Positions 53,078 through 62,503 of a DNA stretch of 64,000 nt are shown here, piece after piece. Made by a program: the position numbers and the translations under genes. Under the pieces are notes generated by a model. It was not told where the DNA came from. It saw nothing but the letters and a program-made list of their open reading frames with translations, and searched no databases. The DNA is from Cyanobacteria bacterium FACHB-471 (GTDB lineage Bacteria; Cyanobacteriota; Cyanobacteriia; Elainellales; Elainellaceae). Where the stretch lies: contig JACJOC010000111.1 in assembly GCA_014695345.1 (NCBI GenBank), positions 62,001 to 126,000 of the forward strand, read 5' to 3'. Numbering within the stretch: the first letter of the stretch is position 1; every line of letters begins with the position of its first letter.

Positions 53078-54637
53078 ATGACACAGACTCGGACTGAATC
53101 TACGGGCGTTGGACCCGTGATTGTGAGCCCAATGGATCATTACAACCAGGAGCTGATTGCAAATCTTCATCCTGCCGATTGGGTCAATCCTACACCCACT
53201 CAGCGATATAACCTGGTTGTACTCGGTGGAGGCACTGCCGGGCTGGTGACGGCGGCAGGAGCAGGGTTGCTGGGCGCAAAAGTTGCCCTGATCGAAAAAC
53301 ATTTGCTGGGCGGTGATTGCACTAATGTTGGCTGTGTTCCTTCCAAAGCGATGATACGCTCGGCGCGAGTGGCAGGTGAGATTCACCGTGCCAAGCACTA
53401 CGGGATCAATGTGCCCGAGGGCGTGACGGTAGATTTTTCCGCTGTGATGGAGCGACTGCGACGAGTTCGTACAGAGATTAGCCCAAACGATTCTGCAACA
53501 CGATTTCAGCAAGAGTTTGGGGTAGATGTGTTTTTTGGAGAGGCGCAGTTTTCAGGGGCAGATGCCGTAGAGGTAGCGGGACAAACGCTGCGGTTTAAGA
53601 AAGCGGCGATCGCCACAGGTTCCTCTCCCGCTCAATTGCCAATCGAAGGGCTGGAGGAAGCCGGATATCTCACCAACGAAACGGTGTTTTCACTCACCGA
53701 AAAGCCTGATCGTTTGGCTGTCATTGGTGGCGGCTACATTGGCTGTGAATTGGCTCAAACCTTTCGGCGATTGGGGGCAGAAGTCGTTTTGTTTCAGCAC
53801 GGCTCCCGCATTCTTGAGCGGGAGGACATTGATGCATCAAATATCGTGCAGCAAGTGTTTGTGCAGGAAGGCGTTCGACTGGTCCTAAAGTCGCAAATCA
53901 AGCGAGTTGAGAAAAAAGATTCTGTCAAAGTGATCCACTATGAAGCAGACGGGCAGGAGAATGCTGTCACGGTGGACGAAATCTTGGTGGGGGCAGGCAG
54001 AACGCCAAACATTAAAGGCTTAAACCTGGAAGCAGTGGGAGTTAAGACCGATCCCAAAAAAGGAGTGATCATCGACGATTACCTGCAAACCACAAACCCT
54101 AACATCTATGCAGTCGGTGATGTCTGCATGAAGTGGAAATTTACTCATGCTGCCGATGCTGCCGCCCGTATCCTAATTCAAAATGCCCTGTTTGCGGTTG
54201 CTGGAATTGGGCGCAAAAAGCTGAGTGCGCTAAACATGCCTTGGTGCACCTATACCGACCCTGAAGTAGCCCATGTTGGACTCTATCCTCACGAGGCTCA
54301 GGAACAGGGGATTGAAGTTGATACTTTCTGTGTCTCTCTTAATGATATCGATCGGGCCATCGTCGATGATGAAACGGAGGGCTTTCTAAAAATTCACGTC
54401 AAACAGGACACAGACAAAATTGTCGGAGCAACGCTGGTTGCACGGCACGCTGGCGAAATCATTAGCCAGATTACCCTGGCAATGAACCATCAAATTGGGC
54501 TGGGGGCGATCGCCAACACCATCTACCCTTACCCCACCCAAGCAGAAGTGATTCGTAAAGCTGCCAGTCAGTATGGACTCAAGCGCTTAACTCGCTTTAA
54601 GCCCCTTGCAACTAAGCTGCTGTCTTGGAGACGTTGA
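53078..54637 (+). CDS. MerA-like FAD-dependent pyridine nucleotide-disulfide oxidoreductase
   Basis: 519 residues. FAD site GGGTAGLVTAAGAGLLGAKV, redox-active cysteines in LLGGDCTNVGCVPSKA (CxxxxC), NAD site GGGYIGCELAQTFRRLGAEV, second FAD site YAVGDV, and a dimerisation domain ending with TIYPYPTQAEVIRKAA. The C-terminal YPYPTQAE (Tyr where dihydrolipoamide and glutathione reductases have His) is the MerA-like version. It lacks an N-terminal HMA domain and the vicinal C-terminal cysteines, so it is unlikely to be a true mercuric reductase. The N-terminus (about 30 residues) is polar. Third gene of the GH31 run. Confidence 0.9.
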   Translation: MTQTRTESTGVGPVIVSPMDHYNQELIANLHPADWVNPTPTQRYNLVVLGGGTAGLVTAAGAGLLGAKVALIEKHLLGGDCTNVGCVPSKAMIRSARVAGEIHRAKHYGINVPEGVTVDFSAVMERLRRVRTEISPNDSATRFQQEFGVDVFFGEAQFSGADAVEVAGQTLRFKKAAIATGSSPAQLPIEGLEEAGYLTNETVFSLTEKPDRLAVIGGGYIGCELAQTFRRLGAEVVLFQHGSRILEREDIDASNIVQQVFVQEGVRLVLKSQIKRVEKKDSVKVIHYEADGQENAVTVDEILVGAGRTPNIKGLNLEAVGVKTDPKKGVIIDDYLQTTNPNIYAVGDVCMKWKFTHAADAAARILIQNALFAVAGIGRKKLSALNMPWCTYTDPEVAHVGLYPHEAQEQGIEVDTFCVSLNDIDRAIVDDETEGFLKIHVKQDTDKIVGATLVARHAGEIISQITLAMNHQIGLGAIANTIYPYPTQAEVIRKAASQYGLKRLTRFKPLATKLLSWRR

Positions 54638-54652
54638 CCGGCAAAGCTAAAC

Positions 54653-55468
54653 CTATCGGTCTTGGGTTAGCGCCTGGAACTCTTCGTTGGTTCGCAGCGG
54701 TTCTAATGTGTGGTCGGTTCGAGCCATGATGCGGTAAAGGTTTGGGCTGAGAACTAGCGCTCGATGCAGATTTTTGATTGCCATCTCGACGTCGCCTTGC
54801 AGGGTGTATGAGCAGGCTTTGCCATACCAGGCGTTGGGGTTGTCGGCATGATACTTGAGGGAGCGATCAAAGCTGGCGATCGCTTCCTCGTGTCGCCGCA
54901 TTCTACTCAACACCAGCCCTCGATAATTCCAGGCATAGTAGCAGTTGCTCTTAATCAAAAGCGTCTTATCTAAGCTAGTCAGCGCTTCTTCGTAGCGTTT
55001 TAGGGCAGCCAGAGAGGTGGCCCGATTGTACCAAGCGTGATAATCGTCAGGCTTAAGCTTGACCGCTTTGTCAAAATTTTCGATTGCTTCACTGTAGCGA
55101 TGCAAACAGGCGAGGGCGTTGCCCCGGTTATACCAGGCTTTTTGGTCTGCGGGATTGAACTTAATCGCGACGCTAAATCCGTCTATGGCTTCTTCATAAC
55201 GTCCTAATCGTGCCAGGGCAATGCTTCTGCCGTGCCAAGCTAGGGCAAGCTTGGGCTTTAGCTTCAATGCTTTGTCAAAACTGGTAATTGCTTGATCATG
55301 CGCCCCGGACTCATACAGCGCATAGCCCCGATGCATCCAGGCCTCGTAATTCTCCGGATTAACTTCCAGAAGTCGATCTAGCCTGGCGATCGCTCCTTCA
55401 TATCGCTTGAGTTCGTAGAGCGCACTAGCCTGACTAAACCAGGTGTGCAAGTCTTGATCCTGACTCAT
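54653..55468 (-). CDS. Tetratricopeptide-repeat protein
   Basis: 271 residues from ATG 55468; the upstream frame to 55573 reads unlike a TPR and is not used. It is made almost wholly of about seven TPR units of the type AWYNRGNALACLHRYSEAIE (ALYELKRYEGAIARLDRLLE, AWMHRGYALYESGAHDQAIT, AWHGRSIALARLGRYEEAID, AWYNRATSLAALKRYEEALT, AWNYRGLVLSRMRRHEEAI). No signal peptide or membrane segment, so a cytoplasmic scaffold. Its partner is unknown. It is convergent with the MerA-like gene. Confidence 0.93.
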   Translation of the reverse strand: MSQDQDLHTWFSQASALYELKRYEGAIARLDRLLEVNPENYEAWMHRGYALYESGAHDQAITSFDKALKLKPKLALAWHGRSIALARLGRYEEAIDGFSVAIKFNPADQKAWYNRGNALACLHRYSEAIENFDKAVKLKPDDYHAWYNRATSLAALKRYEEALTSLDKTLLIKSNCYYAWNYRGLVLSRMRRHEEAIASFDRSLKYHADNPNAWYGKACSYTLQGDVEMAIKNLHRALVLSPNLYRIMARTDHTLEPLRTNEEFQALTQDR

Positions 55469-55791
55469 GACAAACCTGAGCAAAGACGAAATGGGGTGAA
55501 TTATTTCTGAAAATACTGGATGCAATGCCCTGATCTGCCTGAGTAGGAGTAATTCGTAAAACTCTCCTACCAAATCTAGCCGAAACCGAGTAACGCCATA
55601 AATTGAGTATATGGGTATTTTCTACCTCAGTAGTATTCCCAATTCTCAATATTTGCCACCAGAGCGAGGAAGTATCAGGATTTTATTAGTTCACATATAC
55701 TGTCGTGGGCAAAGCTGCAATTGTTAAGATCTTGGATTGCACGAAGCTATATCCTATCTTCGGAGCAAAAAATTAATTCAAGAACCGCAAC

Positions 55792-57198
55792 ATGGCTGAA
55801 CTGAAATCGCACCGCATAGAGAAAGATTCGATGGGTGAGCGGCAGCTTCCGGCAGAAGCTTACTACGGCATTCAAACTTTAAGAGCAACCGAGAATTTTC
55901 CGATTAGCGGACTAAAACCGCTGCCAACCTACATTGATGCCTGTGTTTTGATCAAGAAGGCAACGGCGATCGCCAACGGCGAGTTAGGCTGTATCTCTTC
56001 AGAAATCAGTCAGGCGGTCGTACAGGCAGCGGATGAAGTGTTGCGGGGCAGCCTGCGGGATCAGTTTGTGGTAGACGTTTATCAGGCGGGTGCGGGCACT
56101 TCCCATCACATGAACGTGAATGAGGTCTTGGCTAATCGCGCTCTGGAAATTTTAGGGGATCAGAAGGGTAACTATAAACGGGTGAATCCTAATGACCATG
56201 TGAACTATGGACAGTCCACCAATGATGTGATTCCCACCGCAATTCGGATTGGAGGTTTGCTGGCGCTGGAGCATTCGCTGTATCCGGCACTAGATGGGGC
56301 GATCGCGTCTCTCAACCAAAAAGCTGACGAGTTTCACGATGTGATTCGCTCAGGGCGAACCCATCTGCAAGATGCTGTTCCGGTGCGGCTGGGCGAAAAC
56401 TTTCGCGCTTGGGGGCAAATTCTCACCGATCACCTGACGCGAATGAGAACAGCCGCAAAGGATCTGACGGTATTAGGTTTGGGCGGTAGTGCTGCCGGAA
56501 CGGGATTGAATACCCATCCTCAATACAGATATCGGGTCGCCGAAATTCTGTCGGAACTGCTGGGGCAACCTTTGCAGCCTGCGCCTCACCTGATGGCAGC
56601 AATGCAGAGCATGGCACCGTTTGTAAATGTGTCCGGTGCGTTACGGAATCTAGCTCAGGACTGCGCCAAGATTTCCCACGATTTGCGCCTGCTCGATTCT
56701 GGACCCAAAACCGGATTCAAGGAAATTCAACTGCCACCCGTGCAGCCCGGTTCCTCCATCATGCCGGGAAAATACAATCCGGTGATGGCGGAAATGACTG
56801 CAATGGTGTGCTTTCAGGTGATGGGCTACGATGCAGCGATCGCCCTGGCTGCCCAAGCCGGACAGCTAGAGCTGAATGTGATGATGCCGCTGATTGCCTA
56901 CGATCTAATTCACAGTATTGAGATCTTGGGCAACACATTAGCTGCGTTAACCGAGAAGTGTATCCAGGGAATTACGGCTAAGGGCGATCGCTGTCTGGCT
57001 TACGCTGAGGGCAGTCTAGCGCTAGTGACAGCGCTGAATCCTCACATTGGCTACCTGAATGCGGCGGCGGTTGCTAAGGAATCTCTGGAAACAGGCAAAT
57101 CTCTCCGTCAGATTGTTCTAGAACGAGAACTAATGAACGAAGCCGAGCTAGCCCAAGTTCTAGACCTGGAAAAGATGAGCCTGCCTCCAGAGGTTTGA
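55792..57198 (+). CDS. aspA: Aspartate ammonia-lyase
   Basis: 468 residues of the fumarase/aspartase superfamily. The N-terminal LPAEAYYGIQTLRATENFPIS is aspartase-like. VYQAGAGTSHHMNVNEVLAN and NDHVNYGQSTNDVIPTA contain the substrate-binding and catalytic residues, and QPGSSIMPGKYNPVMAEM is the family signature loop. The enzyme converts L-aspartate to fumarate and ammonia. Fumarase C is the alternative, but the ENFPISG block favours aspartase. ATG start, single-gene unit divergent from the TPR gene. Confidence 0.92.
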   Translation: MAELKSHRIEKDSMGERQLPAEAYYGIQTLRATENFPISGLKPLPTYIDACVLIKKATAIANGELGCISSEISQAVVQAADEVLRGSLRDQFVVDVYQAGAGTSHHMNVNEVLANRALEILGDQKGNYKRVNPNDHVNYGQSTNDVIPTAIRIGGLLALEHSLYPALDGAIASLNQKADEFHDVIRSGRTHLQDAVPVRLGENFRAWGQILTDHLTRMRTAAKDLTVLGLGGSAAGTGLNTHPQYRYRVAEILSELLGQPLQPAPHLMAAMQSMAPFVNVSGALRNLAQDCAKISHDLRLLDSGPKTGFKEIQLPPVQPGSSIMPGKYNPVMAEMTAMVCFQVMGYDAAIALAAQAGQLELNVMMPLIAYDLIHSIEILGNTLAALTEKCIQGITAKGDRCLAYAEGSLALVTALNPHIGYLNAAAVAKESLETGKSLRQIVLERELMNEAELAQVLDLEKMSLPPEV

Positions 57199-57208
57199 TT
57201 CCCAGCCC

Positions 57209-59821
57209 CTAATCCCCTACCTTCGTCTTTGCCTCCAGGCTTTCCAAACGGCTCTTTAGCTCCTGGTTGTCCTTCTTAAGCTGGTCTAGATCCTGCTGGA
57301 GTTTTTTCACAGCCTGATCTTGTCCAGCATTTTTTTGCACCCGCTGTATAGCTTCTTCGGCGATGCGGCGTACCCGACCATCGGGGGTTTGGTCTGCTAG
57401 CGCTTGCAGAATGCCGACCGCTTTGATGGTTTCCATTTGTCCCAAGGCACTGGCGGTTGCCACCTGGGTGAGGAAGAAGGTTTCACCGGACAGTTCTTCC
57501 AGGCGATCGAGAATCCGTTCTAGGTTGAGGTTGGACTGTCCAGCGGAGATTGCGCCCAGTGCCCGAATTGCCGACAATCGCAGCGCCTGCGGAACGCCAG
57601 CAGCAGTGTATTCCAGGATTAGGTTCAGGGCAGCTTCAGAGGTTTTGAGTTTGCTAAGTCCGGCGATCGCTCCACTCCTCACCGTTTCATTCCAACCTGC
57701 CCGTTCCTCTAGCACCGACCTCAACAGCTTCAGCGCTTTCTCTTCCTTGGATTCGCCATTCAGGTTAGAGGCTGCGACCGTTCCCAGCGCGCGAATTGCT
57801 GCCGCCTCAACGTAATAGCTTGCGTCTCCGTTTTCTACAATCGGCTTCAGCGCTTTATAGCTCTCCACAGTTTTGATTTTTGCCAGCGCTTCCACAACTG
57901 CACGACGCACTCTAGCTTCAGGGTCTTGCAGTCCTGCTACCAGTCCGGTAAATGCCTGGTCGAGTTTGACTGAAGCAAGCTGTCCGGCAATTTCTGCCCG
58001 CACTCCCCAAAAGGGATCGGTTTTGAGCGCTTCCGACAAAGCTTTGACTGCCTCCAAACCACCCTTCTTCGCTAATGCTTCAGCGGCATAGATGCGCGAA
58101 ACTGGGTCGGGATCATGCTGAAGCTGAGCTTTCAGTTCTGCTACCGGATATTCCAATGTCACAGTTTTGAGGTAGCAATTGTCTACGTCAAAGCTGATGA
58201 ACTGAGGCTTTTCAGGCAGAGGGAAGTAGAAGGTCTGCTCTCGTTCATGCAGCCGCACCGTGAAGGTTTGCAGAGAAGGCTTAGCTTGCTTATCTCCATC
58301 CTTGGCGTAGCTAAAGCCAATCGGTAGCTTCAGGTCAAACAGGGTGCTGTTGCTGCCGTTGCCGTTTTCCTTTGCCTGGGTTTGGGTGACGGTGAGTTTT
58401 ACCAGTTTGCTGTCGCTGTCCCAGGAATAGGCAACTTTGAAATCGGGATGTCCACCTCGGAAGACGTACTGGTCAAACAAGAAATGCAGGTTTCGTCCGG
58501 TGGCTTTTTCGATCGCCCTCAGCAGATCGACTGTCTCAACCGTTTTATGAGCGTTGTCCTGAACAAAGGTATGAACCGCTTTGAAGAATAGCTCATCGCC
58601 TAACTCGGCGCGGATCATGTGATAGACACAGGCTCCCTTTTCGTAGAGGTGGCGATCGTAAAGTTCAATCGCTTCTCGGTAAATGTGGGTGACGATGGGG
58701 CGGCGATAGCGAGAACTGTCTTCAGAAATGTAGCTGCGGGCTTCGTTCAGCATGTAGTAAGCGGCAGCGTCGGCGCCATATTCGTGATCCGTCCACAGCA
58801 CCTCGGAATAGGAAGCCATGCCTTCTTTAATCCAGGCGTGTGACCAGTGTTTAATCACGACTAGGTCACCAAACCATTGGTGGGCTAGCTCGTGTGCGAC
58901 CAAGCTCTCGGTGCCGCGATTATCCAGGGCCGCTCGTTCGTCGATCAAGCAGCGATCGGTGAGCAGCGTGGTGGAGGTGTTTTCCATACCGCCGAAGATG
59001 AAGTCATCGACGCAAACCTGAGCGTATTTGGGGAAAGCGTAGGGATAGCCAAATGCCTGACTGAAGAATTCAATCATTTCAGGCGTTTTGCCCATGCTGC
59101 GACGGGCATCGTCTTCGCGCCCTTTTTCGACGTAATAGGTGACGGGTTTGCCCTGCCATTCGTCTCGAATCTCGGCAAAGTCGCCAACTGCCAGGGTCAT
59201 CAGGTAGGTAGGATGCACCTGCTGCTGTGACCAGTGATAAATTTTGTCGTCTCCAACGGCTTCGGTGTTAGTCAGTTCGCCGTTGGAAATTGCCATAAAT
59301 TGCTTGGGGACGCGCACCCGAATTTCGGAGGTGGCAAGCTGTCCGGGATAGTCAAAGCAGGGAAACCAGAAGCGGGAGTCTTCGTCTTCGCCCTGAGTCC
59401 AGACTTGGGTGGGCTTGTTGGGATAGTGCTGGTCAGGAGCGATGAAGTAAAGTCCCCGCTGAGGATTTTCGACGCGGTAGGCGATCGCCACCACAATCGG
59501 CTGTCCTGCCTCGGTTTCTTGCTTTAGCCGCACCTGAAGCTGTTCGCCATCATAGTCGAAGGGTTGCTCTACTTCATCGACCTGTACTGATTCAATTCGC
59601 AGGTTGACGGCATCGAGCGTCAAGCTGTCAATGCCCCTGCGAACGGGATTGATCCGAATGCTACAGGTGCCTTGATAGCGCTGATTGGGAATATCTAGCA
59701 CCAAATCCAGGAAAATATGCTCGACCTGTCCAGGGCGATCGGGATTGTAATGAGGTCTGGCTCCCGGTAGCTCAAAGGACTTGTGACCGTTGTTTTCAGA
59801 ATCAAAGTAGGACTGTAGCAT
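57209..59821 (-). CDS. M1-family zinc aminopeptidase with C-terminal HEAT-like repeats
   Basis: 870 residues. The N-terminal beta domain (1-190) and M1 catalytic domain (about 190-450) include FIFGGMENTSTT (exopeptidase site) and HELAHQWFGDLVVIKHWSHAWIKEGMA, i.e. HExxH with the distal Glu ligand. The rest (about 560-810) is a run of HEAT-like repeats (ALSEALKTDPFWGVRAEIAG, LQDPEARVRRAVVEALAKIK, AIRALGTVAAS, AIAGLSKLKTSEAALNLIL), ending in a coiled coil (KLQQDLDQLKKDNQELKSRL). M1 enzymes usually end in an ERAP1-type helical domain, so this tail is atypical. No signal peptide; cytoplasmic peptide trimming is expected. Confidence 0.94.
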   Translation of the reverse strand: MLQSYFDSENNGHKSFELPGARPHYNPDRPGQVEHIFLDLVLDIPNQRYQGTCSIRINPVRRGIDSLTLDAVNLRIESVQVDEVEQPFDYDGEQLQVRLKQETEAGQPIVVAIAYRVENPQRGLYFIAPDQHYPNKPTQVWTQGEDEDSRFWFPCFDYPGQLATSEIRVRVPKQFMAISNGELTNTEAVGDDKIYHWSQQQVHPTYLMTLAVGDFAEIRDEWQGKPVTYYVEKGREDDARRSMGKTPEMIEFFSQAFGYPYAFPKYAQVCVDDFIFGGMENTSTTLLTDRCLIDERAALDNRGTESLVAHELAHQWFGDLVVIKHWSHAWIKEGMASYSEVLWTDHEYGADAAAYYMLNEARSYISEDSSRYRRPIVTHIYREAIELYDRHLYEKGACVYHMIRAELGDELFFKAVHTFVQDNAHKTVETVDLLRAIEKATGRNLHFLFDQYVFRGGHPDFKVAYSWDSDSKLVKLTVTQTQAKENGNGSNSTLFDLKLPIGFSYAKDGDKQAKPSLQTFTVRLHEREQTFYFPLPEKPQFISFDVDNCYLKTVTLEYPVAELKAQLQHDPDPVSRIYAAEALAKKGGLEAVKALSEALKTDPFWGVRAEIAGQLASVKLDQAFTGLVAGLQDPEARVRRAVVEALAKIKTVESYKALKPIVENGDASYYVEAAAIRALGTVAASNLNGESKEEKALKLLRSVLEERAGWNETVRSGAIAGLSKLKTSEAALNLILEYTAAGVPQALRLSAIRALGAISAGQSNLNLERILDRLEELSGETFFLTQVATASALGQMETIKAVGILQALADQTPDGRVRRIAEEAIQRVQKNAGQDQAVKKLQQDLDQLKKDNQELKSRLESLEAKTKVGD

Positions 59822-59959
59822 CGAAAAGTTAATCCTGAGAAGCTAAAAAGTACAGATGGCGGCTAACGAATAAGTCGGAATCAGTCTGACTACCAGATTA
59901 GCGCGATTGGGAGAGATAAGTGGAATGGTGGATGTACGTCAACAGTAGGCTGTTCGGCT

Positions 59960-60469
59960 ATGAGAGTTGTTGAAACAGAGCATTTAATCCTTCGTAGGCT
60001 GACAGTTGAAGATAGCGAGTTTATTCTTGCACTCTTGAATGACCCTTTGTGGTTGAGATTTATTGGTGACAAAGGTGTGAGAACACTTAATGATGCTCGT
60101 GACTATATTTTGAAGAACCTAGTTGCTATGTATGAGCGTCTCGGCTTCGGACTGTATTTGACTGAGCTAAAGGGCACGGGTGTCTCGATCGGGATTTGCG
60201 GTTTGATAAAAAGAGATTTCTTGGAAGATGTGGATCTTGGATTCGCCTTTCTTCAGGAGTTCCGGGGAAAAGGATACGCATATGAATCTGCTTCTGCCGT
60301 GATGGAGTATGGGAGAAGCAGTTTTGGCTTAAATCGTATTGTCGCGATCGCCTCACCGGACAATTTCGATTCAGCAAAGCTGCTAGAAAAGCTGGGATTT
60401 AGGTTTGAGAGAATGGTCAAACTGGCTGATAATAGCGAAAGCGTGAGTTTGTTCGCCTCTGACCTCTAA
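59960..60469 (+). CDS. RimJ/RimL-type GNAT acetyltransferase
   Basis: 169 residues. Opens MRVVETEHLILRRLTVEDSE, the typical RimJ/RimL start; acetyl-CoA binding in LGFAFLQEFRGKGYAYESAS with the G-x-G-x-A turn, and IASPDNFDSAKLLEKLGFRF near the end. The family acetylates N-termini of ribosomal proteins or small amines; this member's substrate is unknown. It is divergent from the aminopeptidase gene. Confidence 0.9.
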   Translation: MRVVETEHLILRRLTVEDSEFILALLNDPLWLRFIGDKGVRTLNDARDYILKNLVAMYERLGFGLYLTELKGTGVSIGICGLIKRDFLEDVDLGFAFLQEFRGKGYAYESASAVMEYGRSSFGLNRIVAIASPDNFDSAKLLEKLGFRFERMVKLADNSESVSLFASDL

Positions 60470-60637
60470 CACTTCACAGTAGCGGAGGGATGAAAGTCCC
60501 CGACGTTCATCCAAAACCTGCTCGGCTTGAATCTCAGCAGATTAGGGTGCCTTGCTAGAAACGAGAATTTCGCTCAAGCTCTTATTTGAGATAATAAGCC
60601 TATCTGTTTATAAATCCTTGATAGTAACCTTTGCCCT

Positions 60638-61597
60638 ATGACTGCTGTGAATGCTGCGCCTCGATTGGCTTCTCGTTTGGTAAATGGAGTGCTGGCGGTG
60701 AAGCCGCTAGCAAATCTGGCAAAACACCAAGCCCGCACGATGATGATTAAGCGGGCTGAATCGATTGGGGTGTACTGGCGAGAGGAGGTGAAGGCGTTGC
60801 GATCGCGCCGTCCGTCAGGTACGCAATCTGTCTCCGATGCTGAGCTTTCCCCCGACTGGGAAGCAGACCTGGCGCGGATTCAGAATCCTGAGTTGACCTA
60901 TCCAGAGTATTACTTGCGTCCTTTCCATGCCTATGATGAAGGCAATTTAGGCTGGGAAGCCGCAATGGAGGTAGATGTTGCTGCCCACGCAGTTCACGCT
61001 CGGATTTGGCCAGAGGCGGGAGCGCAGGGGGATGCAAAGCTGCGGCAAAGCTATCACGATGTACTTAAGGCGCAACTGCCTGCTGAACCTACAGACATTC
61101 TCGATCTCGGCTGTAGCATCGGCATGAGTACGGTTGCACTTCAGCAGACGTTTCCTCAAGCAAGGTTAACGGGGTTGGATCTGTCGCCCTACTTTTTGGC
61201 GATCGCCCACTACCGCACTTCTTCACTCCCTAACTCTCCCACTTGGCTCCACGCTGCTGCTGAATCCACGGGTTTACCCGATCATTCTTTTGATCTGGTT
61301 TCAGCTTGTCTTCTATTCCACGAGTTGCCTCGTGCGGCTTCGGTTGAGATTTTTCAGGAGGCTCGACGATTGCTGCGTCCGGGTGGACACTTGACGATCA
61401 TGGATATGAATCCCAAGTCAGACGTTCACGCGAAGATGCCGCCCTATGTGTTGACGCTGCTGAAGAGTACGGAGCCGTATTTGGATGATTATTTTACGTT
61501 CGATATTGAGGAGGCGATCGCTTCGGTAGGGTTTACGCGACCAACGGTGACGTGTAATAGTCCTCGCCATCGAACTCTGATTGCTCAGGTCTGCTAA
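60638..61597 (+). CDS. Class I SAM-dependent methyltransferase
   Basis: 319 residues. The SAM-binding Rossmann part (about 140-260) has ILDLGCSIGMSTVALQQTF (motif I), LTGLDLSPYFLAIA (acidic loop), FDLVSACLLFHELP and LLRPGGHLTIMDMN (motifs II-III). A long N-terminal region (1-130) with a hydrophobic start (LVNGVLAVKPLANLAKHQAR) and LTYPEYYLRPFHAYDEGNLG is also conserved in cyanobacterial relatives I have seen. The substrate is unknown; a lipid, quinone or pigment is possible. GC-rich hairpins follow at 61640-61688. Confidence 0.85.
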   Translation: MTAVNAAPRLASRLVNGVLAVKPLANLAKHQARTMMIKRAESIGVYWREEVKALRSRRPSGTQSVSDAELSPDWEADLARIQNPELTYPEYYLRPFHAYDEGNLGWEAAMEVDVAAHAVHARIWPEAGAQGDAKLRQSYHDVLKAQLPAEPTDILDLGCSIGMSTVALQQTFPQARLTGLDLSPYFLAIAHYRTSSLPNSPTWLHAAAESTGLPDHSFDLVSACLLFHELPRAASVEIFQEARRLLRPGGHLTIMDMNPKSDVHAKMPPYVLTLLKSTEPYLDDYFTFDIEEAIASVGFTRPTVTCNSPRHRTLIAQVC

Positions 61598-61639
61598 AGC
61601 ATCTCTGTCTTTTTATTCTGTTTCTCGATTCAAGTCTTT

Positions 61640-61688
61640 TTCGGGGGCTTTGCCCCCGAACCCCCATTGAGGGACGAAGCGCGTCCCC
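61640..61688 (+). terminator. GC-rich hairpins after the methyltransferase gene
   Basis: TTCGGGGGC-TTT-GCCCCCGAA (61640-61660) and GGGAC-GAAGCGC-GTCCC (61672-61688) lie 43 bp after the stop. The rest of the interval to 61964 holds no gene or clear element. Confidence 0.65.
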
Positions 61689-61963
61689 CAAACCCCCTCC
61701 GCAAGGAACTAGGATAAGCGGCATAACGCGCTTCGCATTGCAGGGGTGGCAAGTATTCTGGTGTGGCGTTCACTCGATTGGGCGAGTCTACAGCATGAGG
61801 TTGAGGATTGGAATAGGAGGCTACATTGATAGTGATCAGCAGCTCAGCCTAACACTCCAACCCCCAACCTTTAATGCCCAGTCTCAATCACGGGCACATT
61901 TTGGCTGAGGCGATGTCAAGTTGTTTAGAGGCTTTATCTCTTCACCTCACCTAAAAAACTATT

Positions 61964-62488
61964 ATGAAAACTCTTTGGCTTTTATCAACGTTGGTTTTAC
62001 TTGAGTTGATTAATTTAACGACTTCAGCTCAGGCGGCGCAGTCTCAGTCAGACATCGGTTCTGCAAGTCTAAATCAAGGTTCGAGTGGCGACATGGTTGT
62101 TGCAGATGCCCGTGAGGATTTTGAAGATTGGCTCGAACGCAACGAGCGTGACCGGGATGATGACGATGATGACGACCGTCGTGATCGTGACCGGGATGAT
62201 GACGATGATGACGATGATGATGATGACCGTGTTCGCGATCGCCAGGATGAGGCGCGTGAAGATTGGGAAGAGCGGCGCGATCGCGGGGATTGGGAGGACG
62301 ATTGGGAAGATCGGTTAGGCGATCGCGACCGGGATGATGACGACGACGATGACGACGATGATGATGACCGTATTCGCGATCGCGATGACAACCCCATTCG
62401 GACTGGACGCGAGAACTGTGTAAACCCTAGAGACGATCATCAGGGATGGCGTTGGATCTTAGACCAAATCGGTAGGGGCTGTGAGTAA
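61964..62488 (+). CDS. Secreted Asp/Arg-rich low-complexity protein
   Basis: 174 residues. A signal peptide (KTLWLLSTLVLLELINLTTS, then AQA) is followed by blocks such as ERDRDDDDDDDRRDRDRDDD and long runs of Asp broken by RVRD, RIRD and EDWEDR. The last 30 residues (NCVNPRDDHQGWRWILDQ) contain two Cys and return to normal composition. The DNA repeats GATGACGATGATGA in two long blocks with near-identical flanks, so the region probably grew by slippage or duplication. Calcium or cation binding outside the cell is plausible from the Asp runs. No family recognised. Confidence 0.8.
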   Translation: MKTLWLLSTLVLLELINLTTSAQAAQSQSDIGSASLNQGSSGDMVVADAREDFEDWLERNERDRDDDDDDDRRDRDRDDDDDDDDDDDRVRDRQDEAREDWEERRDRGDWEDDWEDRLGDRDRDDDDDDDDDDDDRIRDRDDNPIRTGRENCVNPRDDHQGWRWILDQIGRGCE

Positions 62489-62503
62489 GCGCACCACTCA
62501 ATC

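Noticed and set aside
53078..54637. Mercury resistance operon
   Set aside because: The MerA-like protein lacks the HMA domain and the C-terminal cysteine pair, and no merR, merT or merP is present.
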